A stretch of DNA of 64,000 nt from Henckelia pumila. Taxonomy: Eukaryota; Streptophyta; Magnoliopsida; Lamiales; Gesneriaceae. The notes beneath the pieces were generated by a model. That model was given only the letters and a program-made list of their open reading frames with translations. It had not been told where the DNA came from and made no database searches. Positions within the stretch are counted from its first letter, which is position 1, and each line of letters opens with the position of its first letter. This document shows, piece by piece, positions 63,932 through 64,000 of this stretch. The stretch covers positions 558,001 through 622,000 of the forward strand of contig NC_133123.1 of the NCBI RefSeq assembly GCF_033568475.1, given 5' to 3'. The position numbers and the translations under genes were made by a program.

Positions 63932-64000
63932 CCACAGTTGTGAAAGAAAAACACACAGACAAGCTGATACGCTGAAAGGTCATGGGGCACAAAATCTTAA
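60573..64000. other. Terminal non-coding region
   Basis: AT-rich DNA with one MITE. A TATA-like ctatataaga lies near 62134 without a coding sequence behind it. Microsatellites: (CATA)n near 63430-63457, (GT)n near 63877-63893, (TA)n near 63900-63930. The last 60 bp may be the leader of a gene beyond the window, but no start codon or domain supports this. Confidence 0.45.
61203..61407. repeat. Short MITE
   Basis: The left end agctcgtttgga and right end ccaaacggggct form an imperfect inverted repeat around a poly-A/T-rich interior that itself contains inverted aaaagtgcttttt / aaaaaatgcttttt words. No unambiguous target duplication. Confidence 0.55.

Overview
This is a nuclear chromosomal segment of a flowering plant, almost certainly a eudicot. 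Genes have many short GT-AG introns, intergenic DNA is AT-rich, every recognised protein belongs to a plant family, and small plant transposons (Tourist-like, hAT, CACTA, foldback) fill the gaps. I cannot name the species; an asterid is only a guess. Nine protein-coding genes could be assembled exon by exon with the frame kept across every junction, plus one tRNA gene.

Layout. 1-5.3 kb: AT-rich non-coding DNA with two foldback elements. 5.3-6.0 kb (+): DUF1685 protein. 7.0-7.1 kb (-): tRNA-Glu(CUC). 7.9-9.1 kb (-): RING-CH (MARCH-type) membrane E3 ligase, two exons. 10.4-25.4 kb: a duplicated block with two intact subfamily-XII LRR receptor kinases pointing away from each other (10415-14335 on -, 17708-21734 on +), a truncated nucleobase-ascorbate transporter copy (15.3-16.3 kb) and the intact 14-exon transporter (22170-25428, -). 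The truncated copy and the 3' half of the intact transporter are direct repeats flanking the second kinase. 27.9-32.5 kb (-): SAP30BP/HCNGP-type regulator, eight exons. 34.2-36.1 kb (-): DUF688 protein. 37-41.5 kb: transposon-rich desert with two Tourist-like elements, a long (AAT)n, an RNase H relic and a complete hAT-type element. 41.6-45.7 kb (-): papain-type protease with a granulin domain and an unusually long proline arm of about 385 residues. 50.9-51.4 kb (+): PADRE/DUF4228 protein. 55.3-60.6 kb: a CACTA transposon carrying exons of a host amidase and itself hit by a 975-bp hAT element. 60.6-64 kb: non-coding, with one MITE.

Themes. Several genes fit defence or stress biology: the two non-RD LRR kinases (pattern-receptor class) with clustered W-box cores upstream, a granulin-type cysteine protease, a PADRE-domain protein and a membrane E3 ligase. 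This shared theme is inference from families; there is no operon-like link.

The most unusual items are the protease with an extensin-length arm between catalytic and granulin domains, the CACTA element with captured amidase exons, and the shared architecture of the two receptor kinases (a 216-nt exon of exactly three LRRs and a GC-AG intron in the kinase domain).
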